64,000 nucleotides of DNA, taken from NCBI RefSeq assembly GCF_020400605.1, contig NZ_JAINRD010000022.1, positions 62,001 to 126,000 of the forward strand, read 5' to 3'. The position numbers and the translations under genes were made by a program. The stretch is from Streptomyces aculeolatus. GTDB lineage: Bacteria; Actinomycetota; Actinomycetes; Streptomycetales; Streptomycetaceae. The notes beneath the pieces are model-generated. The model was not told the origin of the DNA, did not search any database, and saw only the letters and a program-made list of their open reading frames with translations. Shown here piece by piece: positions 35,974-44,548 of this stretch (positions within the stretch are counted from its first letter, which is position 1; every line of letters starts with the position of its first letter).

Positions 35974-36627
35974 ATGGAATCCGAGACCCCCGTCAGGGCG
36001 GCCGTCATCTACTACAGCGCAGGCGGAACCGTGCACACCCTCGCCCTCGCCGCCGCCGAGGGCGCGGAGAAGGCGGGCGCGGAGGTCCGCCTGCGCCGGG
36101 TGCCGGAGACAGCGCAGCACAGCGGGCAGCACGCGGCGCAGCACGCAGGGCAGGACACGGGGCAGGACACGGTGGGGGGCGCCGCGGCGGAGGTGAGACC
36201 CGGCTCGCCCCTGAGCCGCGTGGCGACCGCCGACGTGCCCGAGGCCGCCGTCGGCGACCTGGACTGGGCCGACGTGGTGCTGTTCGGCACCCCCACGCGG
36301 CTCGGGACCATGTCCGCCCCGGTGAAGGAGTTCATCGAGACCACCGGCCCGCTGGGGTCCGCCGGCGGCCTCGCGGACAAGGTGTACTCGGCCTTCACGT
36401 CCTCCGGCACCGCCCGCGGCGCCTCGGGCGCCGGCCTGCTGGCGCTGGTCAACGTCTTCTGCCACTGGGGCGGCGTCATCGTGCCGCCCGGCTGCCCCGA
36501 CCCCGCCGCGGACGCCGCCGAGGACGGCGCGGCGGGCGACGTGGCGCTGGAGGCCGTGCGGTACCAGGCATGGCGCGCCGTGACGACCGCCGCCGCGCTC
36601 GCCGCCCACCGCACGCACCCCCTCTGA
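35974..36627 (+). CDS. Flavodoxin/WrbA-like NAD(P)H oxidoreductase with tetrapeptide repeat insert
   Basis: A 217-residue flavodoxin-fold protein: the FMN phosphate loop region VIYYSAGGTVHTLA (~9-22), WADVVLFGTPTRLGTMSAPV (~90-110) and the FTSSGTARG loop (~133-141) place it near WrbA/NQO-type quinone reductases. Residues 48-67 are five exact-period tetrapeptides (QHSG, QHAA, QHAG, QDTG, QDTV) encoded by five 12-bp DNA repeats; these would sit in a surface loop. AAGGAGAGG precedes the ATG. It is the likely target of the divergent ECF41-type sigma factor, whose partners are typically redox or decarboxylase-like enzymes. Confidence 0.82.
   Translation: MESETPVRAAVIYYSAGGTVHTLALAAAEGAEKAGAEVRLRRVPETAQHSGQHAAQHAGQDTGQDTVGGAAAEVRPGSPLSRVATADVPEAAVGDLDWADVVLFGTPTRLGTMSAPVKEFIETTGPLGSAGGLADKVYSAFTSSGTARGASGAGLLALVNVFCHWGGVIVPPGCPDPAADAAEDGAAGDVALEAVRYQAWRAVTTAAALAAHRTHPL
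36115..36174 (+). repeat. Five in-frame 12-bp tandem repeats
   Basis: Units begin at 36115, 36127, 36139, 36151 and 36163 with CAGCAC or CAGGAC. The period is exactly 12 bp, so copy-number change would keep the reading frame. Confidence 0.8.
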
Positions 36628-36638
36628 CCGCCGCGGCG

Positions 36639-36663
36639 GTACGGGCCAGGGGCCGGCCCGTAC
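36639..36663. terminator. Hairpin between convergent genes
   Basis: A 9-bp perfect stem, GTACGGGCC (36639-36647) with GGCCCGTAC (36655-36663), and a 7-base loop, after the flavodoxin-like gene. Confidence 0.6.
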
Positions 36664-36693
36664 CCGCACCGACGGCGTGAGCCGCCCGCGCCG

Positions 36694-38574
36694 CTACGCC
36701 TCCGGCCGCCCGGCGCCGTCCGCGTCCTGCCGCGCGTCCGCCGCGCGCCCCGCGGACCACGCCCGCCACAGCGCGGCGTACGGCCCGTCCGCGGCGCGCA
36801 GTTCGTCGTGCGTGCCGCTCTCCGCCACCCGGCCCTCAGCCATCACCACGACCCGGTCGGCCGCCGCGGCCTGGCTCAGCCGGTGCGCGACGACCAGCGC
36901 CGTACGCCCTTCGAGCGCGCGCTCCGCCGCCTCCTCCAGCCGCCGGGCGCCCAGGCTGCCCGCCTCCGCGGTGGCCTCGTCGAGCACCGCGACCGGCGGG
37001 TCGGCCAGCACCAGCCGGGCCAGCGCGAGCTGCTGGGCCCGGTCGGCCGTCAGCCGGTGACCGCCCTCGCCCACCACCGTGTCCAGCCCTTCCGGCAGCG
37101 CCTCGGCCCAGCCCAGCGCGCCCACCCGGGCCAGCGCCTCGCGCAGCTCCTCGTCCGCGGCACCGGGCCGGGCCAGCCGCAGGTCGTCGGCGAGCCGGCC
37201 GGCGAAGACGTGCACCTCCTGGGTGACCAGCCCGACCGTGCGGCCCGACTCGTCCGGCGCCGCGCCGCCCACCTCGATGCGGCCGGCGGCGGGGGAGTGG
37301 ATGCCGGCGAGCAGCTTGGCGAGCGTGCTCTTGCCCGCCCCGCTCGCGCCCACCAGCGCCACCTTCTCCTTCGGCCGCAGCTCCAGGTCCACGTCGTGCA
37401 GCACCGGCCGGCCCGGCTCGTACGCGTGGGACACCCCGCGGACGGACACCCCGACCGCGGGCCGCGGCCCCTGCTCCCCGGTGGCCGGCCGCCCGGCGCC
37501 CGTCTGCTCCCGCGCGTCCACGACGCCGACCAGCCGCGCCAGCCCCGCCGTCGCCGCCTGGGCGTCGTCGAGGAGCACCAGCGCCACGTTCACCGGGCCG
37601 AACAGCGAGTGGAAGTAGAGCGCGGCGGCCGTCGCCGTGCCGATCGACGCGGAGCCGTCGCGGACCAGCAGGTAGCCCGCCACGAGCACCGCGGACAGCC
37701 CGAGGTACTCCGCCACGTGCAGCCGGTTGTAGAAGCCCATCAGCAGCCGCACCCCGCGCAGCCGCAGGTCCACCGCGGCGCGCGAGCGCGCGTCGACGCG
37801 CCCGGCGTGCAGCGCCTCCAGCCGGTGCGCGCGCACGGTGGCCGCGCCGCTGACGGTGTCGAGGAGCTGCTGCTGCTGCGAGCCGGTGGCGATGCGCTCG
37901 CGGGCGTAGAGCGGCACCGCGCGGCGTACGTACCAGCGGGCCGTGTACGCCTGCACGGGCACCGCGAGCAGTGCGGCGAGCAGGAAGCGCCAGTCGAGGA
38001 CGGCCAGCGCGCCGAGCGTGAGCACGATGGCCAGTACCGAGGACGCCAGTTGGGGAAGCGCGCCGCGGACCGCCTCGGCGACGCGGGAGACGTCCCGGGT
38101 GACGCGGGCGGTCAGGTCGCCGGAGCCGGCCTTCTCCAGCCGGTCGAGCGGCAGGCGCAGCGCCCGCTCGACGAACCGCTCGCGCATCTCGGCGAGCAGG
38201 GTCTCGCCGAGCCTGGAGACCATCGTCCTGCCGATCGCGGTCAGCACGCCCTGGCCGGCGGCCACGGCGACGAGCAGCACCACGGGCAGCGTGAGCGCGC
38301 CGGCGTCGCGCCGGTCGGTGACCAGGTCGACGATGTGCCCCAGCAGCGGCGGGGTGAGCAGCCCGACGGCGGTGGCCGCGGCCATCATCGCGAACGCGGT
38401 CCAGGCCAGGGCCCGGCGCGGGCGCAGCAGTTCGCGCACGGCGGCGCGGGTGCGGGCCGGGGTGGCGGTGGGGAGCAGTTCGCGGGCGTCGTCGCCGCGC
38501 GCGTCCTTTGGCCCGCCTCCTGCTTCCGGCGTGCCTTCGGGTGTGCCGTCGTACGGGCCGTCTGCCGCGGTCAT
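36694..38574 (-). CDS. ABC exporter half-transporter, catalytic NBD subunit
   Basis: A 626-residue fused TMD-NBD protein. Six helices span ~60-340. The NBD (~385-610) has an intact Walker A (GASGAGKSTL), Walker B with catalytic Glu (VAVLDEAT) and H-loop (VVAHRLSQ). The signature is degenerate, with LTADRAQQ in place of LSGGQ. This is the mirror image of the partner encoded just upstream, with which it overlaps by ATGA. Together they should make one competent and one degenerate ATP site. An iron-box-like site upstream of the operon suggests siderophore- or metal-linked export or import of the IrtAB/YbtPQ type; this is inference. Confidence 0.88.
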   Translation of the reverse strand: MTAADGPYDGTPEGTPEAGGGPKDARGDDARELLPTATPARTRAAVRELLRPRRALAWTAFAMMAAATAVGLLTPPLLGHIVDLVTDRRDAGALTLPVVLLVAVAAGQGVLTAIGRTMVSRLGETLLAEMRERFVERALRLPLDRLEKAGSGDLTARVTRDVSRVAEAVRGALPQLASSVLAIVLTLGALAVLDWRFLLAALLAVPVQAYTARWYVRRAVPLYARERIATGSQQQQLLDTVSGAATVRAHRLEALHAGRVDARSRAAVDLRLRGVRLLMGFYNRLHVAEYLGLSAVLVAGYLLVRDGSASIGTATAAALYFHSLFGPVNVALVLLDDAQAATAGLARLVGVVDAREQTGAGRPATGEQGPRPAVGVSVRGVSHAYEPGRPVLHDVDLELRPKEKVALVGASGAGKSTLAKLLAGIHSPAAGRIEVGGAAPDESGRTVGLVTQEVHVFAGRLADDLRLARPGAADEELREALARVGALGWAEALPEGLDTVVGEGGHRLTADRAQQLALARLVLADPPVAVLDEATAEAGSLGARRLEEAAERALEGRTALVVAHRLSQAAAADRVVVMAEGRVAESGTHDELRAADGPYAALWRAWSAGRAADARQDADGAGRPEA

Positions 38575-40268
38575 GCGAGCACCGCCGTCCGGTAGGCCGC
38601 CTCGTCGCGTACGAGATCGGCGTGCGGGCCCTCGGCGGCGACCCGGCCGGCGTCGACGAACACGACCCGGTCGGCGACGGCGAGCAGGGCCGGGCTGTTG
38701 GTGACCAGCAGGGTGGTCCTGCCCGCGCGGTAGTCGCGCAGGCCCTCGGCCATCCGGGCCTCGGTGACGACGTCCACGGCGGTGGTCGGGTCGTGGACGA
38801 CGAGCACGGGCCGCCCGGCGTGCAGCGCCCGGGCCAGGGCGACGCGCTGGCGCTGGCCGCCGGAGAGCGCGCGACCGGCCTCGCCGACCTCGGATGCGGC
38901 GCCGCGGGGCAGGGCGCGGGCCACCTCGTCGGCCGCCGCGGCGGCCATCGCGGGCCCGGTGCCGGGCCCGGGCGGCTCGGGCCCGGCCGCCACGTTCCCG
39001 GCCACCGTCCCCGCGAAGAGGTCCGCGTCGTGCGCCGCCACCAGCACGGCCGTCCGCAGCTCCGCCGGGTCGAGGCCCGTCAGCGGTACCCCGTCCAGCT
39101 CCACCACACCCGCCTCGGGGTCCTCGACCCGGCCCAGGCAGCGCAGCAGCGCCTCCGCCGCGGCCGGTTCCGTGGTCGCGACGCCGACCAGCTCCCCGGG
39201 CGCGACCGCCATGTCCACCTCCGTGAGCGCCCCGAGCCCCACGCCGCGCAGCCGCAGTCCGCCGCGTACCGGCTCCGCGAGCCGGCGGTCGCCGGGGACG
39301 ACGGCCGGCTCGGCGGCCAGCACCTCCGCGACCCGTGCCGCCGACGCCCGCGCCTGGGCGAACTCGGCGTTGACGTAGGCGAACACCTGCAGCGGCGTCA
39401 GCAGGAACTGAGCGAGCCCGACCGCCGCGACGAGCTCCCCGAGCGTGATGTCACCGCTCAGCGCGAGCCGCCCGCCGACCAGCGCCACCAGCGCGATGAA
39501 GCCGCCGGTGAGCGCGAGGACGACGCCGTTCTGCCAGCCCTCGGCGCGCGCGGCGCGCAGCGTGGCGGCCAGCGAGTCGCGGCTGGTGGCCCGGTAGCGC
39601 TCGACGGCGGCGTCGCGCGCGCCGATGCCCTTGAGCACCCGCAGCCCGGCTATCAGGTCGGCGGCGACGCCGGAGGCGTTGGCGGCCTGCTCCTGCTCGG
39701 CCGCGCTGCGGTGCTCCAGCGGCTTGCTCAGCAGGTGCCCCAGCCAGAGCAGCACGGGCGTGCCGACCAGCACGAGCAGTCCCAGCGGCACGGAGATGAG
39801 CAGCAGCGCGGCCGCGCTGACCGCCGCGCCGGCCAGCCCCGAGACGCCGACCGTCACCACCATGACGATGTAGCCGACGCGCTTGGCGTCGTCGGTGGCG
39901 ATGTTCGCCACCGCGCCCGGCAGCCGGCCCCGCTCGGCCCCGCCGCGCGGGTCGAGCACCCGCCCCACCAGCTCCAGCCGGACCTGGTGCGCGGCCAGTT
40001 CCGCGGCCCGCTCGGACGCCTTGACCCCGAGCCGGAAGCTCAGCGCGAGCACGACGTAGACCGCGACGAGCACGAGGAGCCAGCGGACCAGTGCGGCCGC
40101 GTCGTCCCCGGCGACCGCGTCGTCGATGACCACGCCGATGAGCACCGGGACCAGCGCCTCACCGAGCTGGTGCCCGACCGCCAGCACCGACCCGATCGCG
40201 ACACCGCGCCGCTGCCCCGCGATCGCACGTCTCAGCACGTCCCGTCCCGACGGTCCCTGCGCAGCCAC
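38571..40268 (-). CDS. ABC exporter half-transporter, NBD lacking Walker A
   Basis: A ~565-residue TMD-NBD protein with six helices over ~35-310. The NBD (~335-565) keeps a perfect signature (LSGGQRQRVALARAL) but has no Walker A: the expected GxxGxGKS position reads GVATTEPAAAEALL. Walker B ends in VVHDP, without the catalytic Glu, and the H-loop His is Asn (VTNSP). It cannot hydrolyse ATP alone and must lend its signature to the site of the downstream subunit. The start is uncertain: the GTG at 40268 has AAGGAG 11 bases upstream, and the open frame extends to a TTG at 40304. Confidence 0.85.
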   Translation of the reverse strand: MAAQGPSGRDVLRRAIAGQRRGVAIGSVLAVGHQLGEALVPVLIGVVIDDAVAGDDAAALVRWLLVLVAVYVVLALSFRLGVKASERAAELAAHQVRLELVGRVLDPRGGAERGRLPGAVANIATDDAKRVGYIVMVVTVGVSGLAGAAVSAAALLLISVPLGLLVLVGTPVLLWLGHLLSKPLEHRSAAEQEQAANASGVAADLIAGLRVLKGIGARDAAVERYRATSRDSLAATLRAARAEGWQNGVVLALTGGFIALVALVGGRLALSGDITLGELVAAVGLAQFLLTPLQVFAYVNAEFAQARASAARVAEVLAAEPAVVPGDRRLAEPVRGGLRLRGVGLGALTEVDMAVAPGELVGVATTEPAAAEALLRCLGRVEDPEAGVVELDGVPLTGLDPAELRTAVLVAAHDADLFAGTVAGNVAAGPEPPGPGTGPAMAAAAADEVARALPRGAASEVGEAGRALSGGQRQRVALARALHAGRPVLVVHDPTTAVDVVTEARMAEGLRDYRAGRTTLLVTNSPALLAVADRVVFVDAGRVAAEGPHADLVRDEAAYRTAVLA

Positions 40269-40304
40269 CCGCCACCCCACTCCTTCGTCCACCTGTCCGA
40301 TCAA

Positions 40305-40323
40305 ACAAGTAAGGCTAGCCTAA
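40305..40323 (-). promoter_or_regulatory. Iron-box-like site (DtxR/DmdR/IdeR type)
   Basis: The 19-mer around TAAGGCTAGCCTAA (40310-40323) matches about 15 of 19 positions of the DtxR-family consensus TWAGGTWAGSCTWACCTWA. It lies directly upstream of the ABC exporter pair and also between it and the divergent FAD monooxygenase gene, so iron repression of either is possible. Confidence 0.6.
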
Positions 40324-40525
40324 GTACTTGCCCGGCGGCCTTGATCCGGGGGGTGCGCGAGGGGCCCGCCGGTCCCGACTTGGCTGCGCAGAGGGGCGGT
40401 TGGGGCTCCGCCGATCACTTGACGCGGTGATCGCGTTGGGGAAGGTTGTGCTCCGGAAGGTGCGGGAGAGCCGGCCGGGCGCGGAGCGCCACGGGGCCGG
40501 CCGGAGGAGCAGAGGGGAGACCGTG

Positions 40526-41746
40526 GTGGACGAGGACTCCGTCGCCGTGGTGGGCGGGAGCATCGCGGGGTGCGCCACGGCGCAGGCGGTGGCGCGGGCA
40601 GGTGCGGGGCGGGTCACCGTCTTCGAGCGGGCCGGCGGCGAGCTGCGCGACCGGGGCGTGGGCATCGGCCTGCACGACGCGCGGTTCGCGGAGCTGGAGG
40701 CCGCGGGCTACGTGGACTCGGCGATGCCGTGGTCCGGCCTGAACCGCCGGGTGTGGACGATCCGCGACGGAGACGCCGAGCTGGGCCACGGGTTCGCCGA
40801 GCAGCACTTCCCGTTCCGCTCGTACAACTGGGGCTCGCTGTGGCACGAGTTGCGCAGCCGGGTGCCCGAGTCGGTCACGTACCACACGGGCGCGGCCGTG
40901 ACAGCCGTCGAGCAGGACGCGGACGGTGTCTCGCTCAAGCTCGCCGACGGCCGCCAGGAGCGCTTCGACGCCGTGATCGGCGCCGACGGCTACCGCTCGG
41001 TGGTCCGCGAGGCGATGTTCCCCGGGCTCGCCCCCGACTACGCCGGCTACCTCGGCTGGCGCGGCACCTCCGCGCCCGTCGCCGGCGACCCGGAGACGGA
41101 CGGCGCCGAGGCGCGCGTGGTCGTCTTCCCCGGCGGCCACTGCATGATGTACCTCATCCCCGCCGCCGGCGGCGGCTTCCGGATGAACTGGGTGCTCTAC
41201 GCCGTCCCGCCGGACGACCCCGACCTCCTGCTCGACCTGCGCACCCCGACCTCGCTGCCCCCGGGCCGCGTCGCGGCGAAGCTCACGGCGTACCTGCGCG
41301 AGCTGGTCGCCGAGCACTTCCCGCCGTACTGGGGCCGCTGCGTGCTGCGTACCGCGCCGGAGGACTCCTTCATCCAGCCGATCTACGACCTCCAGGTGCC
41401 GCGGCTCGCCGTGGGCCGGCTGCTGCTCGCGGGCGACGCCGCCACCGTCGTACGGCCGCACACCGGCGGCGGCAGCGTCAAGGCACTGCAGGACGCCACG
41501 GCGCTGGAGGCCGCCTGCCGCGCCGGTGACGGCTGGCCGGAGATAGCCGCCGCGTACGACGAGGACCGCACCGCCGTCGGCGCCGCCATGGTCGCCCTCG
41601 GCCGCCGGCTGGGCCGCGCCCAGGTCGAACAGACCCCGGACTGGCAGAAGATGGGGCAGCCGGAGTTCGACGCCTGGTGGCAGGAGCAGAACCAGGGCCC
41701 GGACCGCAGCAGCGGCTTCGGCGGCCACGCGCTCAAGCGCGCCTGA
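40526..41746 (+). CDS. FAD-dependent monooxygenase (PHBH class A)
   Basis: A ~406-residue group A flavin monooxygenase. It has the N-terminal dinucleotide motif VAVVGGSIAGCATAQAV, a central DAVIGADGYRSVVRE (DG motif, ~150-165) and LLLAGDAATVVRPHTGGG (GD motif, ~295-312). The closest named relatives by architecture are 2,6-dihydroxypyridine and related aromatic hydroxylases, but the substrate cannot be read from the sequence. GTG at 40526 is chosen because AGGGGA lies at a better distance than from the GTG at 40523. It is divergent from the ABC exporter and followed by a terminator. Confidence 0.85.
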   Translation: MDEDSVAVVGGSIAGCATAQAVARAGAGRVTVFERAGGELRDRGVGIGLHDARFAELEAAGYVDSAMPWSGLNRRVWTIRDGDAELGHGFAEQHFPFRSYNWGSLWHELRSRVPESVTYHTGAAVTAVEQDADGVSLKLADGRQERFDAVIGADGYRSVVREAMFPGLAPDYAGYLGWRGTSAPVAGDPETDGAEARVVVFPGGHCMMYLIPAAGGGFRMNWVLYAVPPDDPDLLLDLRTPTSLPPGRVAAKLTAYLRELVAEHFPPYWGRCVLRTAPEDSFIQPIYDLQVPRLAVGRLLLAGDAATVVRPHTGGGSVKALQDATALEAACRAGDGWPEIAAAYDEDRTAVGAAMVALGRRLGRAQVEQTPDWQKMGQPEFDAWWQEQNQGPDRSSGFGGHALKRA

Positions 41747-41764
41747 AGCGCGGGGTCTTGACGG

Positions 41765-41788
41765 GGGCGGGTTCCGAACTGCCCGCCC
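41765..41788 (+). terminator. Hairpin after the FAD monooxygenase gene
   Basis: GGGCGGG (41765-41771) pairs with CCCGCCC (41782-41788) across a 10-base loop, 18 bp after the stop codon. Confidence 0.55.
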
Positions 41789-41791
41789 ATC

Positions 41792-42037
41792 TCTGAAATT
41801 TCAGACGGAACCTGATCGAATCGGATTGTGAGAGGTAGAGATTGCATCTCCCTCTTACATATTTTGATGTTGTACTCACCCGTAACTTATACTTCCGACT
41901 TAGCATCAGACACATCGCTCAGCCCACCCTCAGCAGGAGCGATGGATGCACCGACCCCCACATGTCACACCCTCCCCATCGCAAGGTAATCCCGTGTCAG
42001 CTTTACTGTGTCATGACCCCGACGTAGGGGTCGCGTA
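41792..42037. other. AT-rich intergenic region with a 14-bp palindrome
   Basis: This stretch is much richer in A/T than its surroundings and has no convincing gene. It contains the perfect palindrome TCTGAAATTTCAGA (41792-41805) and, closer to the sensor kinase gene, two GTGTCA repeats at about 41994 and 42008. It probably holds the cvnA-like promoter and regulator sites, or is a remnant of a transferred segment. Confidence 0.4.
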
Positions 42038-44548
42038 GTGAAGATCAACCGTCGACTCGTCCTCCTGGTCGCCGTGCCCCTTGCGGTGGCCATCGCCTTT
42101 TCCGTGCGCGCACTCGCGCCGGCGACGACCCAGGCGTTCCAGGCCAACAGGCTGGCGCAGATGGTCGATGCCGCCGAGTCCGCCGCGGAGCTGACCGCAC
42201 GGCTGCAGCACGAACGTGTCGCCGCAACCGCGCTGGTCGCCTCGCAGGGCGATGCCACCACCTTCCGCAAGGCCGCCGACGCCACGGACGCAGGTATCTC
42301 GGACTACACCGAGAAGCGCAGGAAGCTCGACTCCCTTCCTCACAACGCCGACCTCGCCCTCCAGCGGATCGACCGCTCGCTGGCGGAACTGCCGTCCCTG
42401 CGCGCCCAGGCGCGCTCCGGCGGCGGCACGCTCTCCGCGCTCGCGTTCGGGTACCGGATCACCATCGCCGACCTGATCGACTACCGGGACGGCATCGCCC
42501 AGGCCGACGGCGTCGACGCCGACATCGCCGACCGCATCCGGGCCTCCGCCTCCCTGTCGCGCGCCGCGGAACACGTGGCGCAGCAGCAGGTCGTGGTGCT
42601 CCGCGCGCTGGCCGGCGGCGGCTTCACGCCCGCCTCCCAGCGCACGTTCGACGCCACCCAGCTCGGCTACTCCGAGTCCACCGGCGTCTTCTTCACGCTC
42701 GGCCCCGCCGAGTGGCGCTCCTGGCTGGAGCGCACGCTCTCCGGCCCGCGCGCGCTGCCCGCGCAGCGGATGGAGGACGAGGTCGGCCGTACCACGGTCG
42801 GACAGGACCTCGACATCTCCGCCGCCGAGTGGCAGGAGGCCACGGCCGACCGGCTGTCGATGCTGCGCTCCGTGGAGAGCCGCGTCGACGACGCGGTGCA
42901 CGCCTCCGTCAAGGAGGAGCGCTCCACGCTCATCTGGTGGGCCGTCATCGAGATCATCGTCGTGCTCGTGACGCTGGTCGGCGCGCTGCTCTTCGCCTTC
43001 CGGATCGGGCGCGTGATGATCCGCCGGCTGCGCGACCTGCGCAACGCGGCGCACACCGTGGCCACGGAACGACTGCCGCAGATCGTCACCGACCTCTCCC
43101 AGCCCGGCGCACTCGGCGGCGCCACGCCGCAGCAGGTCGCCGACAGTTCCGGCAGCCCGGTGGAGACCACCGGCGAGGACGAGATCGGCGAGGTCGGCGA
43201 GGCGTTCAACTCCGTCCACCACGAGGCGGTACGGCTCGCGGCCCAGCAGGCCCACGCGCACGAGCAGTTCGCGGAGACCCTGGTCGGCGTCGCCCGCCGC
43301 GGCGCGCAGCTCACCTCGGTCATGGTGTCCGAGCTGGACGCGGTCCAGCGCGACGAGGCCGACCCGGAGCGGATGAAGATCCTCTTCGCGCTCGACCACC
43401 TCGCCATCCGCATGGAGCGCAACACCAACAACCTGCTGGTGATGGGCGGTTACGGACACGCCCGGGTGCGCGAGGCGGACGCACCCTGCGCCACCGTGGT
43501 CGTCGCGGCCGCCCAGCAGATCGAGCGGTTCGAGCGCGTCGCCATGGGGATCGTGGAGCAGGGCATCGGCATCGCCGCCCGCGCGGTGCACGACCTCGCG
43601 CACATCCTCGCCGAACTGCTCGACAACGCCACCCGGTTCTCGCCCCCCGACAAGCAGGTGGGCGTGGCGGTCTGGCGGCTGTGGGACCGCGCGGTGGTGC
43701 AGATCGTCGACGAGGGCGTCGGCATGACCGCCGAGCGCCGCGACGAGCTGAACACCCGCCTGGCCAACCCGCAGACCGGCGTCGGGGCCGTGCGGTCCAT
43801 GGGTCTGCACGTCGTGGCGCGGCTCGCCGCCCGGCACGGCATCGTCGTCGAACTGCGCTCCTCCGCGGGCCCCGGCACCATCGCCGAGGTCACCCTCCCG
43901 CCGTCGGTCCTCGTGGCCGTCGAGGAGGAGACGATGGTGGAGGGCGAGCGGCCGCTGGTGGAGGGGGAGGCGAGCGTGTTCGGCGCCGCCCCCCGCGGCG
44001 TGCCGGGCCCGCGCAAGCCGATGGACGAGCCCGTCGCGACCGCCGCGCCCCGGCGCGGCCCCGCCGCGGCCGCCGCCGGGAGGCCGGCCCGGGCCACGCC
44101 GGAGGCCGGGACCCGCGACGGCGGCGACACGCGGCGCACCCCGCCCTTCGGTCCCGACTACGACCCGGCCGACCGCGTCGCCGGCGTCAGCGCCTCGGGA
44201 CTGCCCGTGCGGGCGCGCCAGCCGGCGGACCAGTGGCCGCGGTTCCCCAAGCGCGACGGGGAGGGCAAGCCCGGCAGGAGCGAGCGGAAGCCGGCGCCCG
44301 CCAAGCGCCGGGACTCCCGGCAGATCTCCGACGTCCTTGCCGCGTACACCCAGGGCATCAGCAGGAGCACGGGCCGCCGTGAGGGAGCCGGAGGGGCCGC
44401 CGACCGCGGCCGCCCGGCGGGTGCGGGCGGCAGCGGCGGAAGGGGCGACGGCCGTCCTCGTAACGACGACGGAGGCCGTTCCCGTACCGCCAGGAACAGC
44501 GGCCGTACCCGGTCCGCAAACGACGACGACTCGCAACGGAGCACGTGA
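42038..44548 (+). CDS. CvnA-type sensor histidine kinase with NIT domain
   Basis: An 836-residue membrane kinase. A first helix (~6-27) and a second (~303-325) flank a nitrate/nitrite-sensing (NIT-type) all-helical domain (~50-290). A HAMP-like region follows, then a dimerisation helix with LFALDHLAIRMERNTNNLL (~448-466), and a HATPase domain with N-box ELLDNATRFSPPDK (~527-540) and DEGVGMT (~565). The last ~200 residues are Arg/Gly/Pro-rich and probably disordered. In Streptomyces conservons this protein works with CvnB (roadblock), CvnC (DUF742) and CvnD (GTPase). Here only the roadblock gene follows. The GTG start is preceded by a weak GGGG element. Confidence 0.88.
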   Translation: MKINRRLVLLVAVPLAVAIAFSVRALAPATTQAFQANRLAQMVDAAESAAELTARLQHERVAATALVASQGDATTFRKAADATDAGISDYTEKRRKLDSLPHNADLALQRIDRSLAELPSLRAQARSGGGTLSALAFGYRITIADLIDYRDGIAQADGVDADIADRIRASASLSRAAEHVAQQQVVVLRALAGGGFTPASQRTFDATQLGYSESTGVFFTLGPAEWRSWLERTLSGPRALPAQRMEDEVGRTTVGQDLDISAAEWQEATADRLSMLRSVESRVDDAVHASVKEERSTLIWWAVIEIIVVLVTLVGALLFAFRIGRVMIRRLRDLRNAAHTVATERLPQIVTDLSQPGALGGATPQQVADSSGSPVETTGEDEIGEVGEAFNSVHHEAVRLAAQQAHAHEQFAETLVGVARRGAQLTSVMVSELDAVQRDEADPERMKILFALDHLAIRMERNTNNLLVMGGYGHARVREADAPCATVVVAAAQQIERFERVAMGIVEQGIGIAARAVHDLAHILAELLDNATRFSPPDKQVGVAVWRLWDRAVVQIVDEGVGMTAERRDELNTRLANPQTGVGAVRSMGLHVVARLAARHGIVVELRSSAGPGTIAEVTLPPSVLVAVEEETMVEGERPLVEGEASVFGAAPRGVPGPRKPMDEPVATAAPRRGPAAAAAGRPARATPEAGTRDGGDTRRTPPFGPDYDPADRVAGVSASGLPVRARQPADQWPRFPKRDGEGKPGRSERKPAPAKRRDSRQISDVLAAYTQGISRSTGRREGAGGAADRGRPAGAGGSGGRGDGRPRNDDGGRSRTARNSGRTRSANDDDSQRST

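Noticed and set aside
36694..40268. Loss of Walker A considered as evidence that the exporter is a pseudogene
   Set aside because: The reading frames are intact, the subunits are translationally coupled and the degenerate motifs are complementary between the two proteins.
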